Source: Thiopseudomonas sp964394445
GTDB taxonomy: Bacteria > Pseudomonadota > Gammaproteobacteria > Pseudomonadales > Pseudomonadaceae
Assembly: GCA_964394445.1 (NCBI GenBank)
Contig: CAYMXO010000005.1
Location: 1 to 64,000, forward strand
Direction of reading: 5' to 3'
Length of the DNA stretch: 64,000 nt
A program made the position numbers and the translations under genes. Below the pieces are notes generated by a model, which saw only the letters and a list, made by a program, of their open reading frames with translations, had not been told where the DNA came from and searched no databases. Below are positions 1 through 8,827 of this stretch, one piece after another (positions within the stretch are counted from its first letter, which is position 1; each line of letters starts with the position of its first letter).

Positions 1-214
1 CAAAGGCACCTTCGGCAAACAGGCGGCGCAGGAAATTGGGAATCTTGAAGGCAATAAAAAAAGCATCGGCCGCCGGACTGGAACCAAAATAGCCGGCGAT
101 AACGATGTCACGCACCATACCCAGCACCCGCGACAGCATGGTCATGACACTGACCACCATGCTGGAGCGCAGCAAGCCGTCCCGCTTTTTACCTTGTTTC
201 GCCTGACCCTGCAT
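1..214 (-). CDS. murJ: Lipid II flippase MurJ, N-terminal part (cut by window edge)
   Basis: Only the first 71 codons are in the window; the gene continues beyond position 1. The reverse strand reads MQGQAKQGKKRDGLLRSS, then a hydrophobic stretch and the motif SRVLGMVRDIVIAGYFG, followed by ADAFFIAFKIPNFLRRLFAEGAF-type residues. This is the conserved start of the MurJ/MviN family, the inner-membrane flippase that moves lipid II to the periplasmic face for peptidoglycan synthesis. The conserved SR in the first membrane helix and the P-N-F-x-R-x-L-F-A-E-G-A-F region are diagnostic. In Pseudomonas rpsT usually lies just upstream; here the upstream neighbour is a divergent EAL gene. Confidence 0.93.
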   Translation of the reverse strand, partial: MQGQAKQGKKRDGLLRSSMVVSVMTMLSRVLGMVRDIVIAGYFGSSPAADAFFIAFKIPNFLRRLFAEGAF

Positions 215-545
215 AATCGATCCGCGCTGCAAAAGGGTGCCATTTTACGGAAGCAGCACATTTTTTCCTATAGCGACAACTCTTTATGCCAACGTCTGCA
301 AACTGTCTCGCAGCTTCAGTTACAAAGCATTGCATACAATCCGGCTACGCTGTACTTTGACGCCGCACATCAACTGCCTGCATTGGTCCACTCTTGGGCC
401 AATAGTTTTAGATTATAATCAATGCAAGCAGCTTAATTCTCCCTCACACTGGAAACAGTGCGATAATCAAACCCGAACGCGACATCATGCCCTGTCGACA
501 TTCTTTGCCTAGCTCTTGAGCAACCATGACAAAAGGACGAGTTTC
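215..545. other. Divergent intergenic region, murJ / GGDEF-EAL gene
   Basis: About 330 bases between two divergent genes. Short frames here are AT-rich, have no recognisable domain and overlap each other, so I call none. Runs such as ATTTTTTCC and AGTTTTAGATTATAATC suggest that promoters for both directions lie here, but no hexamer pair stands out. Confidence 0.5.
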
Positions 546-1832
546 TTGGACGAGCTGACCGGTTTTCTTGATCGCCAGGAATGCATACTGGAAGCGGAGC
601 GGCTGACGGACAGAGCCCGCAAGGACGGTAGCAGCCTGTGTGCGCTCTGGATCAGCCTGAACCGCTTCCGCGAAGTCAACATTTCCTTCGGACACCATGC
701 CGGCGATGACGTTCTGGTACGCCTCGCCCGCCGCCTGAAAGCTCAGGTCAACAATAGCGGCTCCATTGGCCGCATCGGGGCCGACGAGTTTGTCATCCTG
801 TTGCCCGGCATATCACTGCCCATGGCCGAGGCACTGGCTGGACACATCCATGATGTTTTGCGCGCTCCCCTGCAGGTCGGGCAGGTCAACTGGCGTCAGT
901 CCTGCAGCATTGGCCTGTCCAGACTGGGCACCGAGTCCGGCATCAGCTTGCTGGAGCGTGCCGACCAGGCCATGCAGGAAGCCAAGCAAAGCAAGGGCGC
1001 GCTCGGTACGATGGTCGCTCCCGGCACTGATTATGGATGCCAGGTAACCACCCTGAAACGCAATGAGCTGACGATCGAGGAAAAGCTGCACGAGGCCATG
1101 GAGGCCGGAGGCTTCTCCCTGCACTACCAGCCGGTCATCAATATTGCCAGCAACGGCATCGAAGCCTGTGAGGCCTTGATGCGTTGCCGGGTGCGGGATG
1201 AAATGCTTACACCGGACCACTTCATTCCCGTGGCTGAAAAGACCGGTCTGATCATCGAGCTGGGCGACTGGACCTTGCTGACCGCCGCACGCATGGCCGA
1301 GCAATTGCTGGTCAATGGCCGGCCCACCAAGTTTGCTGTCAACGTATCGCGCGCCCAGCTGACAGCACCCAAATTTCAACAAACGCTACAGGCTTTGCTA
1401 ACCGTCAGTCCGTTGCCTCCCGGGTTGATGGAGCTGGAACTGACCGAATCGCTGTTCATGGATACTTCACGCGCGGTACGCCGAAACCTTGATGCCGCGG
1501 TTGATGCCGGCCTGTCCCTGGCCATTGACGACTTCGGTACCGGCTATTCATGCCTTGCATACCTGAAAGACATTCCAGCCAACAAACTCAAGCTCGATCG
1601 TACCTTTGTCAAGCATTTGCCCGAGGACCGCAAATCTCTGGCAATAGTCCGGGCCATTACCCAGCTGGCACAAGACCTGGGCATGGTAGTCGTTGCCGAA
1701 GGTGTTGAAACCGAGGAACAACGCGATACACTTATCAATGCCGGCGTCAACGCACTACAGGGCTTTCTGTTTACCCGCCCGCTCCCAGAACAGCAACTCG
1801 AAAACTGGCTGGCAACTTTCCAAGGAATCTGA
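546..1832 (+). CDS. GGDEF-EAL protein, probable cyclic-di-GMP phosphodiesterase
   Basis: The N-terminal GGDEF domain begins at DELTGFLDR and has GADEF in place of GGDEF. The usual metal-site D-x-D/N-x-F is LNRF, and no RxxD inhibitory site is visible, so cyclase activity is doubtful. The C-terminal EAL domain keeps its expected catalytic residues: EALMR, NVSRAQL, ELTES, IDDFGTGYS, KLDRTF, AEGVETEEQ and QGFLF. The predicted role is hydrolysis of c-di-GMP to pGpG in the cytoplasm. No membrane segment or sensor domain is present. I chose TTG 546 because AGGA lies 8 bases upstream; an in-frame TTG at 516 has no such site. The HDOD gene starts 2 bases after the stop, implying one operon. Confidence 0.88.
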   Translation: MDELTGFLDRQECILEAERLTDRARKDGSSLCALWISLNRFREVNISFGHHAGDDVLVRLARRLKAQVNNSGSIGRIGADEFVILLPGISLPMAEALAGHIHDVLRAPLQVGQVNWRQSCSIGLSRLGTESGISLLERADQAMQEAKQSKGALGTMVAPGTDYGCQVTTLKRNELTIEEKLHEAMEAGGFSLHYQPVINIASNGIEACEALMRCRVRDEMLTPDHFIPVAEKTGLIIELGDWTLLTAARMAEQLLVNGRPTKFAVNVSRAQLTAPKFQQTLQALLTVSPLPPGLMELELTESLFMDTSRAVRRNLDAAVDAGLSLAIDDFGTGYSCLAYLKDIPANKLKLDRTFVKHLPEDRKSLAIVRAITQLAQDLGMVVVAEGVETEEQRDTLINAGVNALQGFLFTRPLPEQQLENWLATFQGI

Positions 1833-1834
1833 CA

Positions 1835-2704
1835 ATGGATGACCCGAAACAATCGGCACTTGCCGACCAGGTGCTCAAAGGCATTGAACAAAATGCGATA
1901 CCACCCTGCCCTGCAATACTGCTGGAAGTGGTCAGTGAATCCAGAAAGCCCGAGCCCGACTTGCGCCAGCTGACCAACATCATCAGCGGCGATGTTGGTA
2001 TCGCCGCCAGCCTGCTAAAAACAGTCAACTCGCCCTTTTATGGCCTATCGGGCAAAGCACAAACGATACAACAAGCCGTTAACCTTCTGGGCGTAACATC
2101 AACAGTCAATGCTGTAGCCAGTATCGCCTTGCGTGGCGTGCTGCCACCACCGCCACAACTGGAAAGGTTCTGGGACGGCTCCATGAAGATCGCCTGCCTG
2201 TCGGGCTGGCTGGCGCAAAAAATGCATTCCAGGGTTCGCATCAGCGCCGATCTGGCATACACTTTTGCCCTGTTCAGGGATGCCGGTATCCCCATCATGA
2301 TCAGCAAGTTTCCGGATTACTATGCAACCCTGAGCGAAGCCAATGCCTGCCCCGAACGGATGTTTACCCGGATCGAAGAGGAACGTCATGCCACCAGTCA
2401 CGCACTGGTCGGCTATCTGCTGGCACAATCCTGGTGGCTTTCTACCAGCACCAGCCAGGCAATCCGCCACCACCATGACTTCAACATGATCTCGCTGAAC
2501 AGCCGGATCCTGACTGCCGAAACCTGCGAACTGATCAGTCTCGCCCAGCTGGCCGAATACTTGCTGCAACAGTTTTCCGGCCAGAGCCGAACCCGTGAGT
2601 GGGACAAAATGGGAGCTGCCATTCAGGCGCGCTTGCAGCTAACGGATAACAACCTGAAAGAACTGGCCGAAGAAGCCTCCAAACTCACCCTGTCCGCAGA
2701 ATAA
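1835..2704 (+). CDS. HDOD domain signalling protein
   Basis: A 289-residue protein dominated by an HDOD domain. Residues about 15-210 carry the family pattern IPPCPAILLEVV, then ISGDVGIAASLLKTVNSPFYG, then QAVNLLGVTSTVN and a dispensable-metal HD-like core. HDOD proteins lack the catalytic HD residues and act in signal-transduction or regulatory complexes rather than as enzymes. It starts 2 bases after the EAL gene and is almost certainly co-transcribed and coupled with it. EAL and HDOD domains are fused in the YuxH/CdgJ class, so the two products probably work together. Partners and output cannot be read from the sequence. Confidence 0.86.
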   Translation: MDDPKQSALADQVLKGIEQNAIPPCPAILLEVVSESRKPEPDLRQLTNIISGDVGIAASLLKTVNSPFYGLSGKAQTIQQAVNLLGVTSTVNAVASIALRGVLPPPPQLERFWDGSMKIACLSGWLAQKMHSRVRISADLAYTFALFRDAGIPIMISKFPDYYATLSEANACPERMFTRIEEERHATSHALVGYLLAQSWWLSTSTSQAIRHHHDFNMISLNSRILTAETCELISLAQLAEYLLQQFSGQSRTREWDKMGAAIQARLQLTDNNLKELAEEASKLTLSAE

Positions 2705-2808
2705 AACCGGGACAGCTTGTGCTGTTGGCCATTGCACAAGCAAACGCTTGCCACGACACACATGACAACCCCTGCCCACTTCAGGCCCGGGGGTGTCCTG
2801 CCCGGTGA

Positions 2809-3624
2809 TTAGCGGCGATTCTGCTGATAGATCGGCATCACCTTGGGGATCGCGTTTTGCAGATTCTGAATGCGTGTCGACGAAGCCGGGTGCGTGCTCA
2901 TGAACTGCGGTGGCGCGCCGCCACCGGCCTGTTCCATTTTTTGCCAGAGGGTAATGGCCGCATTGGGGTCATAGCCGCCACGCGCAGCCAGCTCGATACC
3001 CAGCAGGTCGGCTTCGGTTTCAGCACTGCGGCTGTTGGGCAGCATCATGCCGTAGTTAACCGCCACATCCACCATGGCCAGGCCACCATCCCCTACGCCA
3101 AGCAGGGCGCCGACGCCGGTCTTGGCCAGCTCCATGCCGTAGGCACGGGACATCTGTTCACGACTGTGCTCGCGCAGGGCATGGGCAATTTCGTGCCCCA
3201 TGACTGCAGCAATTTCATCATCGGTCAGTTTAAGCTTGTTGATCAGGCCGCTGTAGAAAATGATCTTGCCGCCAGGGCCACAGTTGGCGTTGATGTCCGG
3301 ACTGTCGATCAGATTGACCTCCCACTGCCAGTTACGGGCATCGGCGCGAAAATAAGGTGCCTGCGCAATCAGCCGCTGGGCCACCGCTTGCAGCCGGCGA
3401 GCCTGGGCACTGCTGGTGTCGAGTTTGCCCTTGCTTCTGGCTTCCTGCACGGTCTCACGGTACATCTGCGCGTAAGACTGGTTGATTTCTTCGGTCGACA
3501 AACCACTAAACATGTACTGTTTACGCTGTACACCCACCGCGCTTCCCTGGGTCGTATCCACGGCCTGACAACCCGTCAGCGCCACGGCAGCAGACAAGCT
3601 GCAGACGGCAAAAAATCGTTTCAC
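2809..3624 (-). CDS. M48 family outer-membrane lipoprotein metalloprotease (LoiP/YggG-like)
   Basis: A 271-residue protein with a lipoprotein signal peptide ending in the lipobox LTGC (residues 16-19). The zinc-metalloprotease motif HEIAH follows VMG at about residue 144, and the third-ligand region SAETEADLLGIELA is about 55 residues later. This matches the M48 LoiP/YcaL/BepA-like group of periplasm-facing proteases that act in outer-membrane protein quality control. The start is GTG, with GAGGG about 8 bases upstream. It lies 20 bases downstream of the aspartic protease gene on the same strand. The exact orthology within M48 is not settled. Confidence 0.88.
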   Translation of the reverse strand: MKRFFAVCSLSAAVALTGCQAVDTTQGSAVGVQRKQYMFSGLSTEEINQSYAQMYRETVQEARSKGKLDTSSAQARRLQAVAQRLIAQAPYFRADARNWQWEVNLIDSPDINANCGPGGKIIFYSGLINKLKLTDDEIAAVMGHEIAHALREHSREQMSRAYGMELAKTGVGALLGVGDGGLAMVDVAVNYGMMLPNSRSAETEADLLGIELAARGGYDPNAAITLWQKMEQAGGGAPPQFMSTHPASSTRIQNLQNAIPKVMPIYQQNRR

Positions 3625-3644
3625 TGCAATACCCTCGTTACTGT

Positions 3645-4289
3645 TCAGTATTTGGCTTCCAGGATCAAACTGTCCTGCTCCTGGCGCCAGCCAATCCGGC
3701 TTAAAAAACTCATGCCCAGCAAGGCATCTGTCGGGTAGCTGCCTTCCAGCACCACCGCTTCCACACCCAGCACCTCGATCGCCCCCACCTTGACACTGCG
3801 CAGCGTGACCTGCCAGCCACGCTCGATCCCGCTGGCCGTCGTCACCTGCATGGGCCGGCCCGCGGCCTGGTAGTCAATACCCAGACGTCTGGCCTGCCGT
3901 GCGTTAAGGGCCACCGCCGACGCACCGGTGTCCAGCAAAAAGGGCATGCTGTTGCCGTTGACCGAGCCATTGACCCAATAGTGGCCACCACGGCCACGCG
4001 CCACCGTCAGCCGTTGTTTTTCCGGCGTGCTGTAACCGCCCTGGCTATAGTCACGGGCCAGCTCCATCCGCTGCTCCCGGCCATTGATGCTGAGCAGCGC
4101 GGAACGGCTGTCGGCCGAAATCAAACGAATTCCCATGGGGCCATCCTGGCCAACCTTGAGCAAAGTACGCTGGCCCTCGATATTGACTACAGCAGCACCG
4201 GGGAAGAGCCCCACAACACGCACTGCCGGTTCAGCCTGGACCAGACCGCCCGCCAGCAGCGCAATGACCAACAACAAAGACCGTTTCAT
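3645..4289 (-). CDS. Clan AA retropepsin-like aspartic protease (TIGR02281 type), secreted or anchored
   Basis: A 214-residue protein with an N-terminal signal sequence (MKRSLLLVIALLAGGLVQA). The C-terminal half contains the single retropepsin motif FLLDTGASAVAL (about residues 115-126), and later ALLGMSFLSRIG, the usual second-region G-M-S/N-F-L. One DTG per chain implies a homodimeric active site, as in retroviral-type proteases of bacteria. It is predicted to be periplasmic. It is followed 20 bases later by the M48 lipoprotein gene, so the pair may form a small envelope-protease operon. Substrates are unknown. Confidence 0.83.
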   Translation of the reverse strand: MKRSLLLVIALLAGGLVQAEPAVRVVGLFPGAAVVNIEGQRTLLKVGQDGPMGIRLISADSRSALLSINGREQRMELARDYSQGGYSTPEKQRLTVARGRGGHYWVNGSVNGNSMPFLLDTGASAVALNARQARRLGIDYQAAGRPMQVTTASGIERGWQVTLRSVKVGAIEVLGVEAVVLEGSYPTDALLGMSFLSRIGWRQEQDSLILEAKY

Positions 4290-4346
4290 CTGCTTTTTGT
4301 TTCCTCAAACCGGCATCGTCAGGGTGTCTGCAAGGAGAACTCGTCT

Positions 4347-4820
4347 TTACAGGGCCCAGCGTGCAACCAGCAACACTGCCGCAGCAAAAGCTCCGGCCAG
4401 AATGTCGTCCAGCATAATGCCAAGGCCACCACCGAGTCTGCGATCCAGTATCCGAATCGGCCAAGGCTTGAGAATATCGAAAAAGCGGAATGCGGCAAAG
4501 CCTGCCAGCCACCAGCCCCAGGATGCCGGCAACAGGATCAGGGTAATCCAGATGCCGACAATCTCGTCCCAGACAATGCCACCATGATCATGCACGCCCA
4601 GGTCTTCCGCCACCTTGCCGCACAACCAGATACCAAACAGTGTTGCCGACAAGATAATCGCCAGTGCCAGCGGCAGGCTGAGCCACTGCAGCAGCGGTAC
4701 GAACACCAGCCCGGCCAGGGTGCCCCAGGTTCCCGGTGCCTTGCGTGCCAGCCCGGTACCAAAACCGAAAGCCAGAAAATGCCAAAAGTTGCTCCACACC
4801 CGTGGTTGCCTGATTGTCAT
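4347..4820 (-). CDS. pgpA: Phosphatidylglycerophosphatase A
   Basis: A 157-residue integral membrane protein that dephosphorylates phosphatidylglycerol phosphate to phosphatidylglycerol in the inner membrane. It shows the PgpA family signatures FGTGLARKAPGTWGT near the N-terminus, HDHGGIVWDEIVGIW in the middle, and a C-terminal LGIMLDDILAGAFAA, with about four hydrophobic segments. In pseudomonads pgpA follows thiL closely; here about 110 bases separate thiL's stop from the pgpA start. It is the last gene of the nusB-thiL-pgpA string. Confidence 0.93.
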   Translation of the reverse strand: MTIRQPRVWSNFWHFLAFGFGTGLARKAPGTWGTLAGLVFVPLLQWLSLPLALAIILSATLFGIWLCGKVAEDLGVHDHGGIVWDEIVGIWITLILLPASWGWWLAGFAAFRFFDILKPWPIRILDRRLGGGLGIMLDDILAGAFAAAVLLVARWAL

Positions 4821-4930
4821 TGGTAAAATCCTGAAATCACCCTGAATAAGTCGCCAGCCGGCATTGTGCAGCCCAAAAGACCGCCCGGGGCAGTTTGCAG
4901 TACCTGTAACGCAAAATAAACACCGCCCGG

Positions 4931-5881
4931 CTAGAAATGCTGATAACCCGTCTGGAGGACCTCAACCGGCTGTCCCCGGCTGTCCAGCAGCAGCACTCCC
5001 TGCCCACGGCAGACCCGGCCAATGCAGCGGGCCTGAGGAAACTCTGCCCGCAGCGCGGCGGCATAATTTTGTGGCAAGCTGAAAACCAGCTGGTAGTCGT
5101 CGCCGCCAGTCAGCGCCCACTGCATGGCCTGTGCAGCAGACAGCGTTTGCGCATGCGGATTGACCGGAACTTTGGGTTGTTCTATCACCACCTGCACACC
5201 GGACTCGGCCGCCATATGGCCGGCATCTGCCAGCAAGCCATCAGAAATATCCAGCGCGGCCCCGTCCTTGCCCAGCAACCAGCGCCCCAGCTGCAGTTGC
5301 GGCTGAGGTGTCCAATAAACATCAAGCAGACTGCGACGAACTGCGTTATCAACCTGATGCTGGCCATCCAGCAACTGTAGCGCTGCGCTAGCCCCGCCCA
5401 GCGGTCCGCTAACCCACAGCTGCTGTCCCGGCTGCGCACTGCTGCGCAAAATGGCTTGTCCGGCAGGCACTGTACCCAGCACGGTGATACCAATATTCAA
5501 TGGCCCCCTTGTGGTATCGCCACCCACCAGGGTTATGCCGGTTTGCCCGGCCATCGCCTGCAGCCCGCTGGAAAAACCCTGCAACCAGCCCGCATCGGCC
5601 TGCGGCAAACTCAGCGCGAGGGTAAATGCCAGAGGGTCGGCCCCCATCGCTGCAAGGTCGCTGACGGAAACAGCCAGGGCCCGCTGGCCCAGTAAAAAGG
5701 GATCGGCACCCACGGGAAAGTGCACGGCTTCCAGCAGGCTGTCTGTCGAAATCGCCAGCTGCTGGCCAGGCGAAACGTTCAGTAGCGCGCAGTCATCACC
5801 GATCGAGCGCGCCACCGCCCCGCCGGCCCGGGCATAGCCCGCTTCGCGAAAGATCTGCCGAATCAGTTCAAACTCGTGCAT
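4931..5881 (-). CDS. thiL: Thiamine-monophosphate kinase
   Basis: A 316-residue enzyme that phosphorylates thiamine monophosphate to thiamine diphosphate with ATP, the last step of cofactor synthesis. Visible ThiL features are the start MHEFELIRQIF, the metal/nucleotide residues GDDCAL, STDSLLEAVHF, VSVSDLAAMGADPLAF, LVGGDTTRGP, and ALDISDGLLAD in the C-terminal half. An in-frame ATG 12 codons further upstream exists, but the ATG at 5881 has GGAG 6 bases upstream and matches the usual ThiL start. It lies downstream of nusB as in other gammaproteobacteria. Confidence 0.95.
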   Translation of the reverse strand: MHEFELIRQIFREAGYARAGGAVARSIGDDCALLNVSPGQQLAISTDSLLEAVHFPVGADPFLLGQRALAVSVSDLAAMGADPLAFTLALSLPQADAGWLQGFSSGLQAMAGQTGITLVGGDTTRGPLNIGITVLGTVPAGQAILRSSAQPGQQLWVSGPLGGASAALQLLDGQHQVDNAVRRSLLDVYWTPQPQLQLGRWLLGKDGAALDISDGLLADAGHMAAESGVQVVIEQPKVPVNPHAQTLSAAQAMQWALTGGDDYQLVFSLPQNYAAALRAEFPQARCIGRVCRGQGVLLLDSRGQPVEVLQTGYQHF

Positions 5882-6002
5882 CACGGCTCCAGAACGTGTC
5901 GCAGGCTGTTCATGCACTCACGCTCGCCGGAGCAGCCTGGCACATCCCTGCCCTGTGCTGTGGTAAAAAATCCGGCCTACAGGCGAGTGCCTGAACTGCT
6001 TG

Positions 6003-6491
6003 TCAGCCCTTTTTGTGCTCGTTGATTTCCGCACTGCGCAGACGCCCGGCCAGTTTGTCCAGCACACCGTTGACATACTTGTGCCCGTCGGTGGCACCAA
6101 AGGTTTTGGCCAGCTCGATGCCTTCATTGAGTACCACACGGTATGGCACATCAATGCGCTGACTGAACTCCCAGGCAGCCAGACGCAAAATGGCCAGCTC
6201 GACCGGGTCCAGCTCGCTGACGCCGCGGTCAAGAAAACCGGCAAACAACTCGTCCAGCTCGCTGACCTGGTGGGCAATGGCGCGCAGGCCTTCACTAAAA
6301 TACTCGCCGTCCACGCCGGAAAAGTCGTTATCGACCTGGAACTGGGCTTCGATCTCGTTCAGGTTCTGCCCGGCCAGTTGCCACTGGTATACGGCCTGCA
6401 TCAACAGTGTGCGCGCCACGCGGCGCTTGGCAATCTTGCCTTTGGCGCGTGGCGGCGGGTTGTCACCGTAGTCATCGTTATTCAGACTCAC
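6003..6491 (-). CDS. nusB: Transcription antitermination factor NusB
   Basis: A 162-residue all-helical RNA-binding protein that joins NusE/S10 on boxA RNA in rRNA antitermination complexes. It contains the NusB start region RRVARTLLMQAVYQWQ, then LDRGVSELDPVELAILRLA and VPYRVVLNEGIELAKTFG, ending KYVNGVLDKLA. The start is GTG and overlaps the ribH stop as GTGA, so translation is likely coupled. The order ribH-nusB-thiL is standard in Pseudomonas and Escherichia. Confidence 0.96.
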   Translation of the reverse strand: MSLNNDDYGDNPPPRAKGKIAKRRVARTLLMQAVYQWQLAGQNLNEIEAQFQVDNDFSGVDGEYFSEGLRAIAHQVSELDELFAGFLDRGVSELDPVELAILRLAAWEFSQRIDVPYRVVLNEGIELAKTFGATDGHKYVNGVLDKLAGRLRSAEINEHKKG

Positions 6492-6958
6492 TTGGCCTCC
6501 AGCTGCGCCAGCAGACTTACCATTTCCAGGGCAGACAGGGCTGCTTCGGCACCCTTGTTGCCGGCCTTGGTGCCGGAGCGCTCGATGGCCTGCTCGATGC
6601 TGTCAACGGTCAGCACACCAAAAGCTACCGGCACGTCATATTGCATGGACACCTGGGCCAGGCCCTTGGTGCACTCGCCGGCCACATAATCAAAGTGTGG
6701 CGTACCACCGCGAATCACCGCACCCAGGGCGATGATGGCGTCAAACTCTTCACGCTGGGCCACACGCTGGGCCACCAGTGGCAGCTCGAACGCACCCGGA
6801 GCACGAATGACGGTAATGTCGCTTTCCTGCACGCCATGGCGTACCAGGGTGTCAATGGCGCCGGTGACCAGGCTTTCCACTACAAAACTGTTGAAACGGC
6901 CTACCACCAGAGCGAACTTGCCCTGCGGCGCAACGAAAGTACCTTCAAAGGTTTGCAT
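6488..6958 (-). CDS. ribH: 6,7-dimethyl-8-ribityllumazine synthase
   Basis: A 156-residue lumazine synthase. It condenses 5-amino-6-ribitylaminouracil with dihydroxybutanone phosphate, the penultimate riboflavin step. Motifs seen are VGRFNSFVVESLVTGA, IRAPGAFELP (substrate pocket), ALGAVIRGGTPHFDYVAGE (containing the conserved catalytic histidine region) and PVAFGVLTVDSIEQAIERSG. The ATG at 6958 has AGGA 8 bases upstream; a longer frame with ATG at 6979 is less likely. It is translationally coupled to nusB by a 4-base overlap. Confidence 0.95.
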   Translation of the reverse strand: MQTFEGTFVAPQGKFALVVGRFNSFVVESLVTGAIDTLVRHGVQESDITVIRAPGAFELPLVAQRVAQREEFDAIIALGAVIRGGTPHFDYVAGECTKGLAQVSMQYDVPVAFGVLTVDSIEQAIERSGTKAGNKGAEAALSALEMVSLLAQLEAK

Positions 6959-7057
6959 TTTATTGATTCCTGTTTTCAATGTTGTTCATGCGGTGTGAGC
7001 GCAGCTGAAGCATGGTCTCCCGCCCTGTCACCATAAATATTTTTGCACCGCCCAAAA

Positions 7058-8158
7058 CTACTCGTTCGGCTGCAAATACTCCACCACCTCAAGGTCAAAC
7101 CCGGAAATGGCATTAAAGCGCATCGGCTTGCTCAGCAAGCGCATTTTGCGTACGCCCAGATCACGCAAAATCTGTGAGCCAGCGCCTACGGTGCTGTAAG
7201 TTCCGGCATTGGCATTGCCCTTGCCGCTCTCGCCCAGCTGCCGGTCCAGATGCTCAAGCAAGGTTGAACCGGTCATCTGGTTCGCCAGCAGCAGCACCAC
7301 ACCGCTGCCTGCCCTGGCCACCTCGGCCATCGCTGCCTGCAGGCTCCACAGACCGGGGCGTTTGACCATGAACAGGTCGCGTAGCGGATCCATGTTGTGC
7401 ACCCGGACCATCGTCGGCTCCTCCGGCAAGATCTCGCCCAGAATCAGCGCCATGTGCACATCACCTTCGTTGCAGTCACGATAAGTCACCAGATTGAAGC
7501 GGCCCAGTTCAGAGTCCAGCTCCTGCTCGGAAACCCGCTCGATGGTGCGCTCATGAATCATGCGGTAATGGATCAGGTCGGCAATGGTTCCGATTTTCAA
7601 GCCATGTTCCCGGGCAAACACTTCCAGCTCGGGACGCCGCGCCATGGTGCCATCATCATTCATGATTTCGCAGATCACGCCGGCAGGCTCGAAACCGGCC
7701 AGACGCGCCAGATCACAGGCCGCTTCGGTATGGCCCGCGCGGGCCAGTACGCCCCCCTGCTGGGCGCGCAGAGGAAAAATATGTCCGGGGCTGACGATGT
7801 CTGCTTCCACTGCATCTTTGGCAGCTGCTGCCTGCACGGTACGGGCACGGTCAGCAGCAGAAATACCCGTGGTCACACCTTCGGCCGCTTCAATGGATAC
7901 GGTAAATTTGGTGCCAAAACCGGAAGCATTGTGTTGGGCCATCAGTGGCAAGCCCAGAAGGTCACAACGCTCGCCGCTCATTGGCATGCAGATCAGGCCC
8001 CGGGCGTGTTTGGCCATAAAATTGATATGCTCGGCGGTACAGGCTTCAGCGGCAATGATGATGTCGCCTTCGTTTTCACGGTCCTCGTCATCCATCAGGA
8101 TGACCATTTTGCCCTGACGCAGATCTTCAATAATGTCAGCAATACTGTTTAGAGCCAC
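7058..8158 (-). CDS. ribBX: RibBX: 3,4-dihydroxy-2-butanone 4-phosphate synthase with degenerate GTP cyclohydrolase II-like domain
   Basis: A 366-residue fusion. Residues 1-200 are a complete RibB domain: DDEDRENEGD for metal and substrate, then VSPGHIFPLRA, and RAGHTEAACDLARLAG plus CEIMNDDG. Residues about 210-366 align to GTP cyclohydrolase II, but the zinc-binding C-x(10)-C-x-C is missing; the corresponding segment reads HNMDPLRDLFMVKRP. The fold remnant includes NAGTYSTVGAGSQILRDLG. This is the RibBX variant known in Proteobacteria, so a separate ribA should exist elsewhere. The start is GTG with GGAG upstream. It starts 12 bases after ribE. Confidence 0.92.
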   Translation of the reverse strand: MALNSIADIIEDLRQGKMVILMDDEDRENEGDIIIAAEACTAEHINFMAKHARGLICMPMSGERCDLLGLPLMAQHNASGFGTKFTVSIEAAEGVTTGISAADRARTVQAAAAKDAVEADIVSPGHIFPLRAQQGGVLARAGHTEAACDLARLAGFEPAGVICEIMNDDGTMARRPELEVFAREHGLKIGTIADLIHYRMIHERTIERVSEQELDSELGRFNLVTYRDCNEGDVHMALILGEILPEEPTMVRVHNMDPLRDLFMVKRPGLWSLQAAMAEVARAGSGVVLLLANQMTGSTLLEHLDRQLGESGKGNANAGTYSTVGAGSQILRDLGVRKMRLLSKPMRFNAISGFDLEVVEYLQPNE

Positions 8159-8170
8159 AATTTTTCTCCG

Positions 8171-8827
8171 TTAACGCAGAAACCCGTGTTCTGCCAAAAA
8201 TGCTTCGGTAATGCCGGCTTGCGGCTCGGCAGCCTTGTCGCCCAACAACAGTCGCTCCAGATAGCGGGCAATCAGGTCGATTTCCAGGTTGACCAGACTG
8301 CCAGCCTGATAGGAATCCATGATGGTTTCCTGCAGGGTGTGCGGTACGATAGTCAGCTCGAATTCACTGCCACTGACATCGTTCACCGTCAGACTGGTGC
8401 CGTCTACAGTAATGGAGCCCTTCATGGCGATATAGCGCGCCAGCTCTTTGGGCGCGCGGATCCTGAAGATCACGGCGCGGGCGCTGTCGCTGCGACTGAG
8501 CACCTCACCCACGCCATCGACATGACCACTGACCAGATGGCCACCCAGACGCGTGGTTGGCAACAGCGCTTTTTCAAGGTTGACCGGGCTGCCTTCACGC
8601 AGGTTGACAAAAGCGGTACGGGCCAGGGTTTCCCGACTGACATCGGCACAAAAACCGTCACCCGGCAATTCAACCGCAGTCAGGCAAACACCGTTGACCG
8701 CAATGCTGTCGCCCAGCTTCACATCGGACAGATCCAGCTTGCCGGTGGCAACCCGCACACGCACATCGCCCCCTTGCGGGGTCAGGCTGCGGATGCTGCC
8801 AACGGCTTCAATGATTCCTGTAAACAT
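8171..8827 (-). CDS. ribE: Riboflavin synthase, alpha subunit
   Basis: A 218-residue enzyme that dismutates two lumazines to riboflavin. Both tandem lumazine-binding barrels are visible: the first begins MFTGIIEAVGSI with DSIAVNGVCLTA, and the second has GHLVSGHVDGVG and SITVDGTSLTVN. The C-terminus has the trimer-forming segment NLEIDLIARYLERLL. An in-frame extension of 109 codons runs into the riboswitch and is not real: the ATG at 8827 has GGAG 5 bases upstream. It is the first gene after the FMN riboswitch, so it is probably controlled by FMN. Confidence 0.95.
   Translation of the reverse strand: MFTGIIEAVGSIRSLTPQGGDVRVRVATGKLDLSDVKLGDSIAVNGVCLTAVELPGDGFCADVSRETLARTAFVNLREGSPVNLEKALLPTTRLGGHLVSGHVDGVGEVLSRSDSARAVIFRIRAPKELARYIAMKGSITVDGTSLTVNDVSGSEFELTIVPHTLQETIMDSYQAGSLVNLEIDLIARYLERLLLGDKAAEPQAGITEAFLAEHGFLR

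Noticed and set aside
194..512. Short plus-strand frames of 74 and 91 residues upstream of the EAL gene
   Set aside because: They overlap each other and the murJ start, and have no ribosome site or recognisable sequence.
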